Assembly: GCA_002179805.1 (NCBI GenBank)
Contig: NAVB01004157.1
Span: 1 to 12,861, forward strand
DNA from: Acanthamoeba lenticulata
Taxonomy: Eukaryota > Discosea > Longamoebia > Acanthamoebidae
DNA: 12,861 nt
Direction: 5' to 3'
The notes under the pieces: model-generated
Seen by the model: the letters and a program-made list of their open reading frames with translations, nothing else
Told to the model about the DNA's origin: nothing
Database searches by the model: none
In this document: positions 7,566 to 12,861 of the stretch, one piece after another
Layout of the letters: the number at the start of each line of letters is the position of its first letter
How positions within the stretch are numbered: position 1 is the first letter of the stretch
Program-made: the position numbers and the translations under genes

Positions 7566-10500
7566 ATGGCGACTACAGGCGGGCATTACGACGCCATCTC
7601 GCCTCGCTATGCCTCGCCCCTCCACCGCGTGGCTGCTCATGATGCAGCGACGCGCCAAGAACCCACCGCGTCAATCTCGATGAGCGGAAGGATGGAAAAG
7701 AGGGAAGATGGAGATCTCAACCGTACACCAGGGGTGGACGAGTCGGGTGAGTTTGTGCTGGCCAGCGAAATCGTGCGCGTACTGAGCGCTGGTGGGCTTG
7801 ACAAGTACATGGACGTCTTTACCCAGGAGGAGATCGACCTAGAGTCCTTCTTACTTCTCAACGACACAGACCTTAGAAATATGAGCATACCCACAGGTAC
7901 TCCCCCCCTCCCCTCTCAAACCATCTGTGCGCTGCAACTCGATTATTCTTTTTTCTTTCCCATCAATAACTATCCAAAAATAAATGAATAAATAGTAATT
8001 ATTTGTTGGTGCCTTTGCATGTTTTTATGATTATTTTTAAAATAACCTCTGTCGCTTCGTTCTTTGTCTTCTTCGTTCTTTGCTCTGCCAGGCCCGCGAA
8101 AAAAGATTCTAAAAAAGATCCAGTCACTTCGTGAGAAGCATCCACACCTCCTCTCCACCTCTCCCGGCTCCCAATTCGTCCTTCGCTCTCCACCCTCCCA
8201 GCCTTCTTCCCTCTCTTCATCCTGTTCTCCGCCTTCTTCTGTCTTCTCCTCCGCCCGCACCTCGCCGTCCGTCTCGACCGCAAACTCGATGTCGCCCAGT
8301 TCGTCGTTCACCTCTTCGGCCTCGTCGTCGGGCTCCCTCTCCATTCCGTCCTCGACACCGCCACCGCCGTCGCCCATCACTTCGCCGATCCACTTCCCGC
8401 CGTCGTCCCACTATAGCGTCATCACAGACGACGACACGCAAAAGGGCCGCAGCCTGAGCGTCGACAACGTACGGCGCAACCAGGAGATTGAGCCCCGCAG
8501 CGGCGCGGCAAAGATGGGAGCGCGCAAGAGCCAGCAGCCGCCCATCGCCCGCTTTCTGAGCAGCTCGCCGACCAACTCGCGCCGGGTGGAGCACCCGAGC
8601 CACCGTGCGTCGCCCACGGCCACACCGCCGCACCCACGGCGGGCCGAGGCGCCGCCAATACCCGACAGCGAGCCGGTCCAGCGCCCATATCCGGGCCAGC
8701 GCAAGCTCAGCCTTCCCCCGCCGGACCAGCCGCTTTTGCCTTATGACCAACCGGACTCGGTGTTTGACGCCCTGGACTCGCGCTTGAGACGCAGCAACTC
8801 CGGGCGGCAGCGCGCCTTTGCTCTCAGCGTTCTGCCGTCCAAGGATGGCGCAAAGAGCGAGGCGAACGCGACAACGACGACGACGTCGACAATGCCCTCG
8901 CTGGCGTCTAGCCAATCGGCGCTCGAGCCTGCAACGCGCAAGCACAAGCCGTATTTCATGGACGCGCAGCCGCAGCACGACTCACTCGAGGACTCGACGG
9001 TCGAGCTGAGGTACCCGGGATCGCACCCCAACCGCATGCCACGAGAGCGCATTGAGAGCCGCATCCTCCGCGCCAAGTGGGAAATCGACTTTGACGAGCT
9101 CGTGCTCGAGGAGAAGATCGGCTCCGGCAACTTTGGCATCGTGTGGCGGGTACGATTCTCCCTTCCGACGTTGGTGTTTTATCATCACGCCTGTTCCTGG
9201 CCGTACATGACCAACTCACCGTATTTTCGTGTTTCCCCAAAGGCCAAGTGGCGCAACAGCCCGTGCGTGGTCAAACGGCTCCGAGACAAGTCCATACAGG
9301 AGAAGCTGCTGCAGGAGTTCCGCGAAGAGTCGCGTGTGTGGATGTACGCGCCTGTCCCAAGCATGCCGGCGTCGGCTGGGCATGACACAAACTGACTTGG
9401 GCCTGGATATGGGGCGTAGGAATATTCGTCCGCACGCCAACGTGGTGCAGTTTCTGGGCACCTGCAGCTACCTGCCTGATATCTGTATAGTTACTGAGTA
9501 TCTGCCTCTTGGCGACGCTCGCCAGCTCGTCAAGACTCAGTCCATCCCGCTCAAGTCCAAGCTCCACCTGCTTCTCGGCATCGCTGCCGGCACGTCCCCG
9601 CCGCTTCGTTTTTTGCTTCTCTTTCGTTCTTTTACCGTTATGATTCTTTTCATTTTCTTTTATTCAATTCTTTTCACGATAATAATTTGAAGAATGGCAC
9701 TCGCAGGGGTGTGCCACCTCCATAGGGAGGGCGTCGTGCACCGCGACCTGGCCTGCCGCAACGTGATGGTGGCCCGGAATGTCAACGGCGAATACGACGC
9801 CAAGGTGGGCGACTTTGGGCTATCTCGGCTCGGGCTCCAGGGCGTCTACGCCTCGTCGACAGGCGAGGGCCCGCTCAAGTGGATGCCGCCAGAGGCCATC
9901 AACCCTCACCAGCGCATCTTCTCCACCAAGAGCGGTACGTCGTGGGAGGACGTCGCCTGGGGCACGCGAGACCTTTGGCTGACTCCTGCAGGACCTTTGG
10001 CCGGGGGAGCAGATGTGTGGTCCTTTGGCGTGGTGGTGTGGGAGATCCTGATGGACGGCGCCGAGCCCTTTGGCAACGACGATGCCCTGACAGCCGGCCT
10101 ACGGATCCTCAAGGGCGACCGACTGCAGCTTCCGAGCCACACGCCTGCCGCGCTGGCTTCGCTTGTGGCGGACTGCTGGCGCGAGATCGGCGACCAGCGT
10201 CCCAACTTTGACGATATCTGCCGCCGCATGCAGGACATCTTCCAGGCGTACGCCACCGGCGGTCCTGAGCAGCAGCAGCCAAAGCAGCCCACGCCGACGT
10301 TGTCGCCCGCCAGGCCGTCGGAGCGACCGCCCACGCTCCTGGCCTTTGCCAAGACGCTGGCTGAGTTTGAGGGCGGCGCCGGCAGCAGCAACCAGGCCAA
10401 GAGCGCCAGGAAGAGCACCGTCGTGAGCGCCTGGACCAACGGGAAGGATAGCAACTCGCCCGCTGTGCCTACCACCGGCGGCGTCTACGACCGAATCATC

Positions 10501-12861
10501 TCGCCGGCTCAGCCCAACGCTGGCGGTGGCGGCGGTGTCTACGGCAGCATCTCCAGCTCTGTCGCCCACAGCCATGACGCCTCGGCCAACGACCGCAGCC
10601 AAGAGGAGGCGCTGGACCACGAGCTGACCTCAGCCGTGCCCCGCCTGCGCTTGAACCCCGCGCTCAAGCAGCGGCCCCGGTCGATGGCGCTTGGGAACAG
10701 CCAGGACTGGACCGACCAGGGCGGCATGCCGCTGAGCAAGAGCACGGTCCTCCGGCCCTCCGACACGGCCCCCAGCACGCCAGCGCCAAAGAAGGCCTGG
10801 TTCGCGGTCGAGGGCAAGGGCCGCGGCAAGGACCGCGAGTCCGGGCAACATCACGGCATCACGCTGGGCACGGTCGGCCAGCGCCGCGCTGCGCCGCTGT
10901 CGGCGTCGACCAGTGGCACCGACGGGCCGTTTGCGCTTCTCTCAGAGCGTGAGGTCTTCCTCGTGTTGTACCACTTGGACGCCGCCGCGCTGCGCAACAT
11001 GAGCATGGCCTCGCGCCAGTGGCGGCAGCTCTACGGTTCGCCGGCCCTGTGGCGCTTCCTCTTCAAGAAGCGCCAGCAGGCGGGCGAGGCCGACGCCATG
11101 CTCCTCCGGCGCCGACGCAGGAGCACCCTCACCAACAACGAGGCCGCCGCCGACGTCGAGTCCCGTCGCCGCCGGCAGAGCTACGGCGAGCCCACGGCCA
11201 CACACGCCGGCGCTCCCGAGACCGAGCTCTTTGCCCACTTTGTCGTCAAGCTCGTGACGCAGAGTCTCCGGTGGCCCGACACGGCCGCCGGCTTCAACTG
11301 GCACCGGCTCTACGTGGCCTACTTTGAGCCCTGGAAGCTGCTCGGTTCCGCCGCGGTGACGACGACAGCCGAGCCTTCGACGCCGCGAGGCCAGCGGTCT
11401 CGCGAACCGAGCGTGCAGGACGCGCTGCCGTGCATCACCATCGGCCAGCGTATGGCCGACCCGCTGCCCTTCAAGATCGGAATGTATGGAATGGAGGGCG
11501 TCGACGTCGCTTCCCTTGTGACCGGCTTCGTGGACCAGAGCTTGCCGCGCAGCCGTAGTGGCAGTGGCAGGTACGTGCTCTCCCTGGGCTTAACTGGCCG
11601 ACTTCAGACCGAGTGTGTCCTGACTCGCTTGTCTCGCACCTGCACACAGCCCTCGAGGCCGCCTGTACGCCGGCGTCGGCGCGGGGTCAGGACTGTCGGC
11701 CTTCTCGGTGGCCAAGCTCGCGAGCGAGGCCGCGCAGCTGGCCGGCGCACTGGCCTCGCTCAGCACAAGCGCCAGCGTAGGACTGACCCAGAGCCACTCT
11801 GCCCAGACCCTTGGGTACGGACACAGCGGCCTCAATTTGTGGTGGAAAGCCGGCCCTTCTGACCAAACGTGGGGACGCATGCAGGGACGTGAGCCTGCGC
11901 CCGAGCTCAGGCGTGCTGGCGCAGCAGGCCAGCTACCGGGTGGAGAGCGAAATCGATGGGCTGCGTTCGTTCTTTGACGTCAACCTGGCCACTTGGCCCA
12001 AGGTGCGCCGCCGCTCGGGCTTCACTTGGCTAAATGGGCTTGGCTCACACTTTGCCGCGGGCACTCGCAGGACAACTCGCGCTTCCAGCGGTTGGCCGAC
12101 CGGGAGCTGTTCTGCCTGTGCTACGATCCGAACGATCTGAGCTCCTTTTTCTTCGCCATTTCACTCTTCTACGAGCTCTTTGAGGATGTCGATGACGAGG
12201 CTGGCACTAACAACGATGACGACGACGAGAACAACGAGGGCAGCCGGGGCCTGCTGCGAGTGCCGCCGCTGTTCCTCGTCGCGCGCTCGGCCAAGGCCCA
12301 GGGCTCGCCAGCACCGGCGCTCCATTCCTCGACGGGCTCGGATCCGCGGGTTGTGTCGGTGCGCGAGGGCAAGATGCTGGCTTCCATCCTGTGCTGCCCG
12401 TTCTACGCCACCCCCGTCAGCGGCAAGGTCGACCCCGAGGCCACGCGCCTCCTGTTCCACTCGATGGCGCGCGAGGTCAGGCTCGCGCGCGAGGGCTACT
12501 CCACGCGCTTCCGCCGGGCCAGCGGCGGCGCTGGTGGCGGCAGCGACGACGATGATGAGGACGATGACGACGTCGACATCGAGATCGACGACGGCGTCAG
12601 CCCGCGCCCGTCGACAACGCCCAGCAGCAGCCTGATGAGGAGCCAGTCCGGCTCGTCGTTCTTCCTGCGCGAGAGTCAGGGCGCCGGGCGGGTGATGGTC
12701 GTCAAGGACGACCTCTACATCGGGCAAGTGGACAACAGCAACAAGAAGAGCCAGGCCCGGTGCGGCGTGGGCATCGCGTGGTTGAAGGCCTCGCGCGAGA
12801 TCTACATGGGCGAGTGGCGGGACGACCTGCCGCATGGCTGGGGCGTGCTCTACTCGCCGCG
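7566..12861 (+). CDS. SAM - protein kinase - F-box - Ras-like pseudo-GTPase - MORN protein (partial, runs off right edge)
   Basis: Exons are 7566-7896, 8092-9149, 9243-9343, 9420-9589, 9707-9934, 10013-11570, 11650-11814, 11885-12002 and 12071-12861 (open), giving 1506 complete residues. An in-frame TGA at 7545-7547 supports the start. Order: a SAM domain (about 66-127); a long Ser/Pro-rich linker; a kinase (about 440-705) with Gly loop IGSGNFG (453-459), Lys474, Glu492, HRDLACRN (565-572), DFG (589-591), PLKWMPPE and DVWSFG, so all catalytic residues are present; a disordered linker; an F-box-like segment (about 936-983; LLSEREVFLVLYHLDAAALR, then SRQW and ALWRFLF); a Ras-like domain from about 1113 to 1395 whose GTP-binding motifs are lost (P-loop GMEGVDVAS, no Lys); an acidic linker; and MORN-type sequence YMGEWRDDLPHGWGVLY (from 1488), with a weaker unit before it. 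Likely a cytoplasmic signalling kinase with a possible link to SCF ubiquitin ligase through the F-box; SAM suggests oligomerisation and MORN suggests membrane contact. Introns are GT-AG except 9590-9706 (GC-AG). Confidence 0.87.
9590..9706 (+). other. Probable GC-AG intron inside the kinase domain
   Basis: The donor reads G|GCACGT and the acceptor is GCAG at 9703-9706. Splicing here gives LLLGIAAGVCHLHREGVVHRD, the normal helix-to-catalytic-loop sequence of kinases. The nearest GT alternative (GTCCCC at 9595, with the AAG acceptor before 9694) also keeps frame but adds a five-residue TMALA-type insertion and has a poor donor. The intron is T-rich. Confidence 0.65.
9935..10012 (+). other. In-frame, stop-free 78-nt intron with two usable acceptors
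   Basis: The donor is GTACGT at 9935. The acceptor AG at 10011-10012 gives TKSDVWSFG, matching other kinases exactly. A second CAG ends at 9991, 21 nt upstream in the same phase, and would add seven residues (GPLAGGA). The whole intron is 26 codons without a stop, so retention would also stay in frame. Confidence 0.7.

Noticed and set aside
7133..7567. Minus-strand 144-codon ORF upstream of the kinase gene
   Set aside because: Part of it looks protein-like, but it overlaps the divergent promoter region and has no recognisable motif or supporting splice structure.
8217..8978. Minus-strand 253-codon Arg-rich ORF
   Set aside because: Antisense to the Ser/Pro-rich linker exon of the kinase gene.
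9694..11862. A single 722-codon ORF starting at ATG 9694
   Set aside because: It begins inside an intron, reads through the 78-nt in-frame intron, and after 11570 leaves the real frame; kinase motifs upstream belong to the same gene.

Overview
This is nuclear DNA from a GC-rich, intron-rich eukaryotic microbe. The best fit is an amoebozoan such as Acanthamoeba. The reasons are many short introns (mostly 60-200 bp) with GTACGT or GTGCGT donors, Gln/His-rich transcription factors, a SAM/protein-kinase fusion with further signalling domains, and what looks like a minor-spliceosome (U12) AT-AC intron; the minor spliceosome is known in Acanthamoeba. The species is inferred, not proven. There are no bacterial operons, CRISPR arrays, transposases or recognisable RNA genes.

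Layout, left to right. (1) 1-219, minus: the N-terminal end of a basic helix-loop-helix (bHLH) transcription factor that runs off the left edge. A Ser/Thr-rich minus-strand ORF at 859-1145 may be its upstream exon, across an unusually long 620-700 bp intron. (2) 1146-1829: a divergent intergenic region with a repeated CGGCTACCA motif, TGACGT (CRE-like) sites and CCAAT boxes. (3) 1830-3323, plus: a nine-exon gene for a 267-residue METTL21/VCPKMT-type protein-lysine methyltransferase (Methyltransf_16 family), with the probable U12 intron between exons 2 and 3. (4) 3324-3877: a gene-free spacer between convergent genes. (5) 3878-6682, minus: a four-exon gene for an 843-residue homeodomain protein with long Gln/His tracts, an NLS, an acidic stretch and an unrecognised helical C-terminal region. 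(6) 6683-7565: a divergent promoter region with a TATA box, a TAAT-rich palindrome and CCAATTGG palindromes. (7) 7566-12861, plus: a nine-exon gene, open at the right edge, for a signalling protein of more than 1,500 residues with SAM, protein kinase (tyrosine-kinase hallmarks), F-box, degenerate Ras-like GTPase and MORN regions.

I spliced the genes by hand, requiring donor/acceptor consensus, matching phase and unbroken family motifs at every junction. The phases of all three main gene models close exactly: 804 nt for the methyltransferase, 2532 nt for the homeobox gene, and 4520 nt so far for the kinase. No shared pathway is evident; the window holds two DNA-binding regulators, one modifying enzyme and one signalling protein. 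The items most worth a second look are the kinase/F-box/pseudo-GTPase/MORN fusion, the AT-AC intron, and the non-canonical or in-frame introns inside the kinase domain.
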